NCBI GenBank assembly: GCA_007127575.1
Contig: SKZC01000489.1
Coordinates: forward strand, 1-19,311
Direction of reading: 5' to 3'
DNA from: Gemmatimonadota bacterium
GTDB lineage: Bacteria > Gemmatimonadota > Gemmatimonadetes > Longimicrobiales > Gaopeijiaceae
Length of the DNA stretch: 19,311 nucleotides
Part shown: positions 1-7,543 of the stretch, piece by piece
How the letters are laid out: each line of letters begins with the position of its first letter
Numbering within the stretch: the stretch's first letter is position 1
The notes under the pieces: model-generated
Seen by the model: the letters and a program-made list of their open reading frames with translations, nothing else
What the model was told of the DNA's origin: nothing
Databases searched by the model: none
Translations under genes and position numbers: made by a program

Positions 1-1907
1 TCCGGGCGTCGGCCCGCTACGCCTCCAGCTCCGACTTCGTGAGAGAGCAGTCCTTCGATCCCCGGGAGGTGACCCAGTCCATCAACTCGGAAGGGGGACT
101 CAGCCACCGCTTCGACTGGGGGAGTCTGAATCTGGGAGCGGACCGGCGCCAGCACCTCTCCGACGACCGGGTGGAGATGACTCTCCCCACCGCCAGCCTG
201 AGCCTCTCCACCCTGACGCTTTTCGAGGCGCCCCCCACCACGGCGAGCTGGTACAACAACCTCACCCTCCAGGGGAGCACGAACTTCCGGCGGCGGATCC
301 ACGAGCACGCCCCCCAGGACCGGGACGATTTTCGCTTCCAGCAGACGGACCGGACCACCACCAGTGGTCGTGGAAGCCTCAGTCTGGGGCTGGGGAACCT
401 CTCCTTCTCCAATGACCTGAGCTTCGAATCCGCCGAGTACCAGGGGGTCCCCGGTTCCTTCTTCCCGGAGGGCCTGGAGAGTGGGGCTCCCCGGCACGGG
501 CGGTGGGTCTCGGCGGAAGAGGAGGAAGACGATAACGGGGCGGCGGTGGTGGATCCCCGGGAGCTGGCGCAGTCGGAGATCCAGTGGAGCACGAGCCTTA
601 GCTACCGCCAGAACTTCCTGGGCACCAATTCCTTCACGCCCAGCCTGAGCCTGGAGCGGCGGTTCGCCCGCTCGGACACCATCCCGGAGGCGCTGGAGAG
701 CTACGTGGGCTCTCCCACTCGACTGTCCTTCGGTGCCAGCGTTCGCTCCGACGTCTACGGCTTTTTCCCCGGCTTCGGAAACTACGAGGCCATCCGGCAC
801 AAGCTGACCCCCAACCTCCGGTACTCCTACACCCCGGCGGTGAGTCCCACCGAGCTTCAGGCCGCCGTGTTCGGAGCCCGGGAGGCCCGGGTCCGTAACC
901 AACTCACCATCGGACTGAACCAGACTTTCGAGGCCCGGGTTCGCCCCTCGGACGAGGAAGATCCGGCGGTGGAGGAGGCGGGGGAGGAGCTCCTGGAAGA
1001 TCCCTTTGGGTTGGAGGGGGAGGAGGGGGCCCTTCCCACCCTGGAGGATGACCCCGACCCCGCTCCGGCCCCTGGGGAGCCTCAGCGCCGGGAACGGTCC
1101 GAGGTGGTTCGCCTCCTGGCGCTTCAGACCAGCTCCGTCACCTACGACATCGCCGAAGCCGACTCCCTGGGCTACTTCCTGGGGGGCTTCACCACCACTC
1201 GCCTTTCCAACCAGATCTCCTCCGACTTCCTTCGGGGCTTCACCCTCTCGGTGGAGCACGATCTCTTCGAGCCGCCGGACGACGAGGGCGGCCGCCGGCG
1301 TCTGGCGCCCCACCTGGATCAGATGAACGTCTCTTTCAGCCTGAGCGAACGGTCCGCTCCGGTGCGCTTCCTCTACGGGCTCCTGGGCCGGGATCCGGCT
1401 CCCCCGGAAGAAGAAGAGGAGGAGGATCTGGACGAGGAGGAGGAGGACCCCTTCGAGAGCCGGGACGGGCCGGACACCTCCCGGATGCTTCCAGGGGACC
1501 GACAGGGGAGGGGCATAGGGATGGGTGTAGGCGCCGACGGGGGGTGGAATGCCCAGATCTCCTACTCCCTCCGCCGCCCCCGGCCCCTGGGTGACGACGC
1601 CCCGACCCCCGACCGGGCCCAGATGATCCGAGGGACCTTGAGCTTCGAACCCACCGAGCATTGGCGGCTGAGCTGGCGGACCTCCTATGACGTGGAGGAC
1701 GGCCGGTTCCAGGACCACATGGTGCAGCTCCGGCGAAACCTCCACCGGTGGGAGGCCAACTTCGGGTTCCGTCAGACGGTGGCGGGGAACTGGGCCTTCA
1801 CCTTCGAGGTCTCCCTCCTGGACAACCGGGACATCCGCTTCGACCACCGGCTCCGGAGCGGCGACCAGCGGGGTACGGGGCTCCCTGCGGGCGGGGGGAT
1901 CCCGTGA
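1..1907 (+). CDS. lptD: LptD-like LPS assembly outer-membrane protein, 5' partial
   Basis: The reading frame is open from base 3 to the TGA at 1905-1907 (634 residues visible), so the N-terminus, signal peptide and any OstA-type periplasmic domain lie upstream. The visible part looks like an outer-membrane barrel: alternating polar and hydrophobic strands rich in Tyr, Phe, Arg and Ser, with repeated SLSL and LSF patterns. The C-terminal strand region 'LHRWEANFGFRQ' followed by 'WAFTFEVSLLDNRDIRFD' matches the ending I know from the divergent 'putative LPS assembly protein LptD' family of Bacteroidetes-like diderms. In that family the protein takes LPS from the periplasmic bridge and inserts it in the outer leaflet. 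Two very acidic insertions, at about 945-1080 and 1405-1460, are probably loops. The next gene starts inside its stop codon. The barrel call is firm; the LptD assignment is by pattern recall. Confidence 0.75.
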   Translation, partial: RASARYASSSDFVREQSFDPREVTQSINSEGGLSHRFDWGSLNLGADRRQHLSDDRVEMTLPTASLSLSTLTLFEAPPTTASWYNNLTLQGSTNFRRRIHEHAPQDRDDFRFQQTDRTTTSGRGSLSLGLGNLSFSNDLSFESAEYQGVPGSFFPEGLESGAPRHGRWVSAEEEEDDNGAAVVDPRELAQSEIQWSTSLSYRQNFLGTNSFTPSLSLERRFARSDTIPEALESYVGSPTRLSFGASVRSDVYGFFPGFGNYEAIRHKLTPNLRYSYTPAVSPTELQAAVFGAREARVRNQLTIGLNQTFEARVRPSDEEDPAVEEAGEELLEDPFGLEGEEGALPTLEDDPDPAPAPGEPQRRERSEVVRLLALQTSSVTYDIAEADSLGYFLGGFTTTRLSNQISSDFLRGFTLSVEHDLFEPPDDEGGRRRLAPHLDQMNVSFSLSERSAPVRFLYGLLGRDPAPPEEEEEEDLDEEEEDPFESRDGPDTSRMLPGDRQGRGIGMGVGADGGWNAQISYSLRRPRPLGDDAPTPDRAQMIRGTLSFEPTEHWRLSWRTSYDVEDGRFQDHMVQLRRNLHRWEANFGFRQTVAGNWAFTFEVSLLDNRDIRFDHRLRSGDQRGTGLPAGGGIP

Positions 1908-3040
1908 GTCGGAGTCGGGGCCTCGCCGGGTTCCTCGCCCTGGCCGCCCTCCTCCTCCTCTGGGGATGTGACGACACCGGGGTGGCCCCGGCCCCAGGGT
2001 CTCCCGCCCCTCCCCGGGATCTGGACGCATACTACTACGCCGGGGCGGTGCACCTCTCCTGGAGTCTGGACGCCCAGTGGCGCGACGAGTCCTTCCGGGT
2101 CTATGGCAAGCGCCTCACCGACCCGGATCCCTTCCTCCTGGCCGAGGTCACAAGCTGCTTCGAAGGGAACTGCCGCTACACCGACGTGAACATCGTCGCC
2201 CAGACCACCTACGAGTACTACGTGGCCGCGGTGGACCCCGCCACCGGGAGGGAGACGCCCTCGGACTACTGGGTGAAGGTGGAGGTTCCCTCCATGACCC
2301 CCCCGCCACCACCGGAGGGGGTGGTGGCCGTGGCCCTGGACGGGGCCGTGTATCTTCGGTGGGATCCCGAATCTCTGGAGGTCACGGGGGCTCGGTTCTT
2401 CCGGGTGTACCTGGAAGGGGACGAGGGAGACGTCTTCCTCCTGGGGGATACGGACTCCCCGGGGTTCCTGGACCTGCGCGTGGAAAATGGGTTCACCTTT
2501 CGGTATTTCGTGACCTCGGTGGACGCGTACGGCCACGAAGGGGAGGGGAGCGTCTTGGCTTCGGCCACCCCCCGTCCGGACTTCCACGACGAGGTTCTGT
2601 ACGCCTTCGAGGATCGACCCGAGGACGCCGGGTTCCGCTTCCAACCCTCGGAGGTGGACGACCCCATCCGCCACGGGGATGCCCCGGACCGACACTTCCG
2701 CGTGGAGGCGGACGAAGCGGGGTGGTGGCTCGTCCCCGGACCCGACGTGGCCGTGTACCCGGACGCGTTCTTCACCACGGCCCTTCGGTGTGGCCCTGCG
2801 GCCGACGCCTCTTGCTCCGAGCTTTCCCAGGCCCCGGCGTCGGGGTACGCCGCCCAGGACCTGGAGCTCGTGCCGGGATTCACCTACGTCCTTCGCCTCC
2901 CCGACGAAGGGGGAGGATTCCGATACGCCGCCCTCCGGGTCTCCCACGTGGGCTATGCCCAGGACGAGAGGATCGTCATCTTCGATTGGGCCCACCAGCT
3001 CCAGCCCGACAACCGGCAACTGGCTCCCGCCGGGCCCTGA
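1904..3040 (+). CDS. Lipoprotein with two fibronectin type III-like domains
   Basis: 378 residues from the GTG at 1904, which overlaps the upstream stop as GTGA. I chose this start because it gives a classic export signal: SRSR, a hydrophobic run, then 'LLWGC', placing the lipidated cysteine at residue 22. A G-rich stretch at 1893-1898 may serve as ribosome binding site. After a Pro/Ala linker come two Ig-like beta domains, about residues 35-130 and 134-224, each with the W...Y and 'TYEYYVAAVD' or 'TFRYFVTSVD' features of fibronectin type III. A third, unrecognised beta-rich region fills 225-378. Cys85/Cys90 and Cys296/Cys304 could form disulfides. It is predicted to be membrane-anchored and to face the periplasm or the cell surface. 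The overlap with the LptD-like gene suggests coordinated expression and possibly a shared complex. Its function is not known. Confidence 0.8.
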   Translation: MSRSRGLAGFLALAALLLLWGCDDTGVAPAPGSPAPPRDLDAYYYAGAVHLSWSLDAQWRDESFRVYGKRLTDPDPFLLAEVTSCFEGNCRYTDVNIVAQTTYEYYVAAVDPATGRETPSDYWVKVEVPSMTPPPPPEGVVAVALDGAVYLRWDPESLEVTGARFFRVYLEGDEGDVFLLGDTDSPGFLDLRVENGFTFRYFVTSVDAYGHEGEGSVLASATPRPDFHDEVLYAFEDRPEDAGFRFQPSEVDDPIRHGDAPDRHFRVEADEAGWWLVPGPDVAVYPDAFFTTALRCGPAADASCSELSQAPASGYAAQDLELVPGFTYVLRLPDEGGGFRYAALRVSHVGYAQDERIVIFDWAHQLQPDNRQLAPAGP

Positions 3041-3127
3041 CCCCGGCACGACGGGGCACCCGGATGGGATCCCCTTTGTCCCCTCCAAGCTCAATGTTTG
3101 CGGTGCTTTCCGGCCTCTCCCCCTTGC

Positions 3128-3156
3128 TTGTCCAGGGGGGGGAGCGTCCTTATCTT
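3128..3156 (+). promoter_or_regulatory. Predicted promoter giving a leaderless ftcD mRNA
   Basis: A -35-like TTGTCC (3128-3133), a 17-base spacer and a -10-like TATCTT (3151-3156) stand 8 bases before the ftcD ATG at 3165. A start point 7-9 bases after the -10 box would fall on or next to that ATG, and there is no Shine-Dalgarno sequence in front of it. A very similar arrangement is found at 7451-7479. Confidence 0.5.
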
Positions 3157-3164
3157 CCGGCACC

Positions 3165-4115
3165 ATGATTCCGGTGTTGGAAGCGGTACCCAACTTCAGC
3201 GAGGGCCGAGATCCCTCCGTGGTGGCGGCCCTGCGGGACGCCATCACCGGGAAGGGGGCTCGGGTCCTGGACGTGACCTCGGATCCGGATCACCACCGGA
3301 CCGTCATCACCTTCGTCGGTGAACCTCCTGTGGTGGAGGAGGCGGCGGTGGCCGCTGGTGCCCTCGCCGCCGAATCCATCGACCTTCGAGGGCACCAGGG
3401 AGTCCACCCCCGGGTGGGGGCCTTGGACGTACTCCCGTTCGTCCCCCTCCAGGGGCTCACCATGGAGGATGCCCGGGCCAGCGCCCGACGGGTGGGCGAG
3501 CGCCTCGCCCGGGAGGTGGGGATCCCCGTGTACTACTACGGCGAGGCCTCCGACCCTCCGGGAAAGACGCTGGCCGATCTCCGCCGCGGCGGCTTCGAAG
3601 GCCTCCAGGGGGAGCTGGAGCCGCAGCGCGCGCCGGACCTCCTCCCTCCCGGATGGGAGCGCCCCGGCCTGCATCCCTCGGCAGGTGCCACCTGCGTGGG
3701 GGCCCGAAAGCTCCTTCTGGCCTGGAATGTGGAGGTGGAGGGCCTGGACGAGGAGGCGGTCCGGGAATTGGCCCGGAGCCTCCGGGGGCGGAACGGTGGC
3801 TTCCCCGGAGTTCGGGCCCTGGGCCTCTCCCTTCCCCATCAGGGCCGGATGCAAGTCTCCATGAATGTGGAGGACCTGGACCGGGTGAACCCCTTTGAGG
3901 TCTTCCAGGCCGTGGAGGTCCGGGTCCGAGAACGAGGAGGAGAGGTCACCGGCACCGAGATCGTGGGCATGATCCCCGACGAGATCCTCCTCCCTGCCGC
4001 CGCGCACCGCCTGGGGCTCCGGGACCCGGCGTCCCGACGTCTCCTCTCCCGTCAGGTGGCCGGTCACCTAGCGGCCGGTCCGGCGGCCACACCCAACCTC
4101 CCGAGTCATTCATGA
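3165..4115 (+). CDS. ftcD: Glutamate formimidoyltransferase
   Basis: 316 residues. The protein should transfer a formimino group between N-formimino-L-glutamate and tetrahydrofolate, linking histidine breakdown to one-carbon metabolism in the cytoplasm. The N-terminal domain (about 1-180) begins 'VPNFSEGRD' and carries 'DHHRTVITFVG' and 'HPRVGALDVLPFVPL', all hallmarks of the family. The C-terminal domain (about 182-300) shows 'GARKLLLAWNV', 'QVSMNVEDL' and 'EIVGMIPDEILL'. The length fits the single-function bacterial enzyme; no cyclodeaminase domain is attached. The frame stays open far upstream, but the ATG at 3165 is where family similarity begins and sits just behind a promoter-like element. 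It ends in an ATGA overlap with the following TPR gene. No other histidine-utilisation gene is in the window. Confidence 0.93.
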   Translation: MIPVLEAVPNFSEGRDPSVVAALRDAITGKGARVLDVTSDPDHHRTVITFVGEPPVVEEAAVAAGALAAESIDLRGHQGVHPRVGALDVLPFVPLQGLTMEDARASARRVGERLAREVGIPVYYYGEASDPPGKTLADLRRGGFEGLQGELEPQRAPDLLPPGWERPGLHPSAGATCVGARKLLLAWNVEVEGLDEEAVRELARSLRGRNGGFPGVRALGLSLPHQGRMQVSMNVEDLDRVNPFEVFQAVEVRVRERGGEVTGTEIVGMIPDEILLPAAAHRLGLRDPASRRLLSRQVAGHLAAGPAATPNLPSHS

Positions 4116-6364
4116 GCGTCGAAGATCTGAAGGAAAAGGCCCGCCACCACGAGCGACGGGAGCAGTGGGAAAAGGCCCTGGAGCTCTACCGGGAGGCGCT
4201 GGAGAAGAGCCGGGACGACGAGGGCCAGCCCGACGTCTCCCTCTTCAACCGGGTGGGGGACCTCCAGGTGCGGGTGGGCGACCACCACGCCGCACTGGAG
4301 AGCTACCAGGAAGCCATCGACCTCTACCTGGAGGCGGAGCTTCCCAACAACGCCATCGCCATCTGTCGGAAGCTCATCCGGAACTTCCCCCAGAAGCCGG
4401 AGCCGTTCCTCCGGATGGGGCAGATCCGGGGAGGGCAGGGCTTCCTCACCGACGCCCGACAGAACTTCCTCACCTACGCCGAAATGGTGCAGGCCCAGGG
4501 GGAGATGGAAGAGGCGTTCCGGGCCCTGGTGGAGTTCGTGGAGCTGGCTCCCGACGATGTGGCGATGCGGCTCACCCTGGCAGAGCAGTTGGCCACCCAC
4601 GAGCGGACGGACGAAGCGGTGGAGCAGCTCCAGGCGGCGTACCGTCAGCAGCTCCAGGACGGGGACGACGAGGGAGCATCCGCCACCGAGGCGCGCCTCC
4701 GGGAGCTGGATCCCACGGCTACCGTCCCCGATGCCGAAGAGGCCCCAGCCGCCCAGACTTCGGCCTCTTCCTCCGGGGAGACGACCGGGCTGGAGGGGCT
4801 GGAGCACACGGCGTTCGAGGACGTGGGGCTGGACTCCGCCGAGGAGGAGGAAGAGGAGGAAGAAGAAGAGGGAGAAGTGGAGGTGGCCTTCGAGCTGGGG
4901 GACATCCAGATCTCCGGGGAAGACGAGGAGGACGCGGAGGACGAGGAAGACGAGGAAGGCGAAGGGGTAGAAGAAGCCGAGGAGGAAGACGAGGAGGACG
5001 AGGACGAGGACGTGGGCGATCCCCTCCCCATGATGGACCTGGGTGATCCCCCCGAGGATTCCTTCCACGAGACGATGGCCGAGGCGCCGTCGGAGGAGGC
5101 GGCAGCGGCAGAGCTCGAAGTGCCGGAGCCCGACTTTCCGGAGCCCGAGGAGGAGGAGCCGGAAGAAGCGGACGATCCCCTCCCCATGATGGAGGATTTC
5201 TCCCTGGACTCCTTCGACGAGTTCGAAGAGGAGGAGGCCGAGGAAGAAGTCCAGGAGGAAGAACCTCTGGCGGGGCTGGCGGGACTGGAGGGACTCGAGG
5301 AATCGGAGGAGCCGGACGAGCTGGAACAGCCGGCTGCTTCGGATCCTTTAGCGGAGCTCCGGTCCCGGGTGGAGGCGGATCCCGACGACGGGATGGGGTG
5401 GAAGGAGCTGGGCGAGGCCCTCATGGCTCGGGGGGAGATGAACGAGGCCTGGGAGGCGCTGGAACAAGCGCATCAGGCGCTTGCCGCCCGGGGGCAGGTG
5501 GCGGAAGCCGCCAAGGTGGTTCAGGGGATGGTGGCCCGGGAGCCGGACATGCTGGGTCACCGGCAGCGCCTCGTGGAGTACGCCTATCAGTTGGAGGACG
5601 ACGAAGCGCTCACCACCGCCTTCAGGGGTCTGGCCGGGCTCCTGAGTCGGCTGGGAGAGGAGGAGCGGGCCGGTGCGGTCTACCGCCAGGTCCTCCTGGT
5701 GGACCCGGCGGATGAGGAAGCCCGGGAGGCTCTGGGGGAGGACGCTCCGCCTCTGCCCACGGCGGCTCCCGTGGGAGAGCACGCCCAACCTATTCCGGGC
5801 CCGGAGGAGCCGGCCCGGGCCGGGGTGGACGGCGGGGAAGGGGAGGAGGAATACGTGGACCTGGGCTCCCTGGTCCTGGACGACCCGTCGGAAAAGACCA
5901 CCCGGTGGGTGGTCTCGGCGGAGGCTCCCAGCGGAGACGAGGAGGCCGATTTCGCCCGACTCCTGGGTCAGTTCAAGGAGAAGGTGGCGGAGAATCTGGC
6001 GGGGGAGGACGGAACGGCCCACTACGATCTGGGCACCGCGTACATGGAGATGGGGCTGGTGGACGAGGCCATCTCCGAGTTCCAGCAGGCCCTTCGGCTA
6101 GACAGCCGGAACCTGGGAGCCTTCGAAATGCTGGGCCGATGCTTCCTGGAAAAGGGCAAGGCGAACATGGCGGTGCGCACCCTCCAGCGGGCCCTGCAGG
6201 CCCCTCATCAGGTGGAGGACGACCTTCTGGGAATCTACTACTTCCTGGGCACGGCGCTGGAGAAGGAGGGGAACACCGAGGAGGCCCGGGAGTTTTACGA
6301 AAAGGTGTTCTCCCTGGACATCAACTTCATGGATGTGACGGAACGACTCCGGGGGCTCCGTTGA
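4112..6364 (+). CDS. Large TPR protein with acidic low-complexity centre
   Basis: 750 residues from the ATG that overlaps the ftcD stop. Tetratricopeptide-type helical pairs fill about residues 1-205 (for example 'WEKALELYREALEKS' and 'HHAALESYQEAIDLY'), about 418-545, and about 620-750, where 'HYDLGTAYMEMGLVDEAISEFQQAL' is split by several more repeats. Between the first two blocks lies a long, extremely Glu/Asp-rich stretch, about 206-415, likely disordered. Short hydrophobic motifs are embedded in it: GLEGLE twice and DPLPMM twice. No signal peptide or membrane segment is visible, so it is probably cytoplasmic. TPR arrays usually serve as protein-binding scaffolds; no enzymatic motif is present and the partner cannot be named. 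A similar but smaller TPR/acidic protein lies at 10456-11958. Confidence 0.88.
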   Translation: MSVEDLKEKARHHERREQWEKALELYREALEKSRDDEGQPDVSLFNRVGDLQVRVGDHHAALESYQEAIDLYLEAELPNNAIAICRKLIRNFPQKPEPFLRMGQIRGGQGFLTDARQNFLTYAEMVQAQGEMEEAFRALVEFVELAPDDVAMRLTLAEQLATHERTDEAVEQLQAAYRQQLQDGDDEGASATEARLRELDPTATVPDAEEAPAAQTSASSSGETTGLEGLEHTAFEDVGLDSAEEEEEEEEEEGEVEVAFELGDIQISGEDEEDAEDEEDEEGEGVEEAEEEDEEDEDEDVGDPLPMMDLGDPPEDSFHETMAEAPSEEAAAAELEVPEPDFPEPEEEEPEEADDPLPMMEDFSLDSFDEFEEEEAEEEVQEEEPLAGLAGLEGLEESEEPDELEQPAASDPLAELRSRVEADPDDGMGWKELGEALMARGEMNEAWEALEQAHQALAARGQVAEAAKVVQGMVAREPDMLGHRQRLVEYAYQLEDDEALTTAFRGLAGLLSRLGEEERAGAVYRQVLLVDPADEEAREALGEDAPPLPTAAPVGEHAQPIPGPEEPARAGVDGGEGEEEYVDLGSLVLDDPSEKTTRWVVSAEAPSGDEEADFARLLGQFKEKVAENLAGEDGTAHYDLGTAYMEMGLVDEAISEFQQALRLDSRNLGAFEMLGRCFLEKGKANMAVRTLQRALQAPHQVEDDLLGIYYFLGTALEKEGNTEEAREFYEKVFSLDINFMDVTERLRGLR
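5017..5193 (+). repeat. Two copies of a 21-base direct repeat (DPLPMM motif)
   Basis: The 21 bases at 5017-5037 recur exactly at 5173-5193, inside the acidic centre of the TPR gene. Both copies encode DPLPMM plus the next acidic residue in the same frame and are followed by an acidic segment containing 'DSF'. The exact nucleotide identity suggests a recent internal duplication or conservation of a short linear motif. Confidence 0.7.
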
Positions 6365-6428
6365 TCCGGAGGCCCCGGCACAGCGTCTCGCTCCCGCATC
6401 GTTTCCCCGGCTTCGGCGTCCCTTCACC

Positions 6429-7436
6429 ATGACCAATCCACGTCCTCTCCTCGTCGACCGGCCGCCTCCCTCTTTAGCGTCGATCCAGGAACCGGTGGAG
6501 GAGCGTCTCGAAGCGGTGAAGGAGGAGATCCGTCGGATCGTCCTCTCGGACTTCCACCGGATCGAGGAAGTGAACGACTACCTCCTCCTCATGCGTGGGA
6601 AGCTCTTCCGGCCTACCCTCCTCCTCCTGGTGGACGGACTGGACGGGACCCCGGACGAGGAGGCGGTCTCCCTGGCGGCGGTGGTGGAGCTGGTCCACCT
6701 GGCTACCCTGGTCCACGACGACGCGGTGGATCATTCCGTGCTGCGTCGAGGGCTCCCCACGGTGAACGCCCTCTGGACCCACCAGGTGGCCATCATCATG
6801 GGGGACTATCTCTACAGCCGATCCGTCATGGAGCTGGCGCGGCTGGGGAACATGGAGGCGGTACGGTCGCTGGCTCGGGCCTCCAACAGCATGAGCCAGG
6901 GGGAGATGCGGCAGCTCACCTCTTACGACGCGCTGGATTTCAACGAGGAGGACTACTACCAGCTCATCGCGTGCAAGACGGCCTCCCTCATGGAGGCGGC
7001 ATGTGAGATGGGGGCCCTGGGCGGAGGGGAGGAGCATCGTCGTCGGATGGCCGCCTTCGGCCATGACCTGGGGATGGCCTTCCAGATCGCCGATGACCTC
7101 TTGGACTACACCGGCTCCAAGGAGGAAACGGGGAAGCCCACGGGCCACGACCTGCGAGAGAGGAAGGTGACCCTGCCGCTGGTGGAGGCTCTCCGCCGGG
7201 TATCCAAGCCCCAACGGGAGACCATCCGGACCTTCTTCACGCGGGTGGACCCGTCGGAGGAGGAGATCCAGGAAGTGGTGGAGATCGTTCGGGAGGCAAG
7301 GGGGTTGGAGTACGCCGAGGCCAAGGCCCGGGAGTTCGCCTCTCGGGCCCGAGCTGGCCTCTCCGGCCTGCCCCAAAACCCCTACCTCGAGCAGCTCCTG
7401 GCGGCGGTGGATTACGCTGTGGAGAGGACCCGGTGA
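6429..7436 (+). CDS. Polyprenyl diphosphate synthase (long-chain, IspB-like)
   Basis: 335 residues. It should extend an allylic diphosphate with isopentenyl diphosphate in trans configuration, probably for a quinone side chain. The sequence shows GKLFRP near residue 57 (family GKxxRP), the first Asp-rich motif 'HDDAVD' with Asp97, Asp98 and Asp101, 'GDYLYS' at 125-130, and the second Asp-rich motif 'DDLLDYTG' with Asp222, Asp223 and Asp226. The residues four and five before the first motif are Thr and Ala, as in 'ATLLHDDVVD' of octaprenyl synthases, and not the bulky aromatics of short-chain enzymes. That favours a long product, though exact chain length cannot be read from sequence. The start is the ATG at 6429, 64 bases after the TPR gene and without an obvious ribosome binding site. 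Confidence 0.92.
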   Translation: MTNPRPLLVDRPPPSLASIQEPVEERLEAVKEEIRRIVLSDFHRIEEVNDYLLLMRGKLFRPTLLLLVDGLDGTPDEEAVSLAAVVELVHLATLVHDDAVDHSVLRRGLPTVNALWTHQVAIIMGDYLYSRSVMELARLGNMEAVRSLARASNSMSQGEMRQLTSYDALDFNEEDYYQLIACKTASLMEAACEMGALGGGEEHRRRMAAFGHDLGMAFQIADDLLDYTGSKEETGKPTGHDLRERKVTLPLVEALRRVSKPQRETIRTFFTRVDPSEEEIQEVVEIVREARGLEYAEAKAREFASRARAGLSGLPQNPYLEQLLAAVDYAVERTR

Positions 7437-7450
7437 TGCGCCGGACCGGG

Positions 7451-7479
7451 ATGTCTGGAGGCCCAGAAAGCGTTATCTT
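7451..7479 (+). promoter_or_regulatory. Predicted promoter before the DUF4321 gene
   Basis: ATGTCT (7451-7456), a 17-base spacer and TATCTT (7474-7479) repeat the arrangement seen before ftcD. An ATG lies 7 bases after the -10-like box, at 7487, so a transcript from here would start at or next to that codon. Confidence 0.45.
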
Positions 7480-7486
7480 TTTCTGG

Positions 7487-7543
7487 ATGGGGAATCGGAT
7501 CACGGAGGGTTCATCGGTGGGAGCCGTCTCGCTTGCTGGGTGA
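7487..7543 (+). CDS. Possible leaderless 18-codon upstream ORF
   Basis: From the ATG at 7487 an 18-residue peptide, MGNRITEGSSVGAVSLAG, runs to TGA at 7541-7543. The ATG is 7 bases after a -10-like TATCTT and has no ribosome binding site, fitting leaderless translation. The ORF ends 8 bases past the TTG start proposed for the DUF4321 gene, in a different frame, so its translation could feed that start by coupling. The alternative is a one-base frameshift: without one base near 7541 the peptide would fuse to the DUF4321 protein. Coding status is unproven. Confidence 0.35.
   Translation: MGNRITEGSSVGAVSLAG

Noticed and set aside
3041..3056. CCCCG/CGGGG hairpin directly after the lipoprotein stop codon
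   Set aside because: The stem is only 5 bp with no T-run; this is expected by chance in such GC-rich sequence, so I do not call it a terminator.
1772..3247. 491-residue ORF on the minus strand
   Set aside because: It lies antisense to the lipoprotein gene and ftcD start; long antisense frames are expected at this GC level. Its translation is low-complexity Gly, Pro, His and Val without any family feature.
4106..5068. 320-residue minus-strand ORF with hydrophobic runs that mimic a membrane protein
   Set aside because: The hydrophobic Leu/Phe runs are simply the reverse complement of the GAG/GAA-rich acidic tract of the TPR gene.
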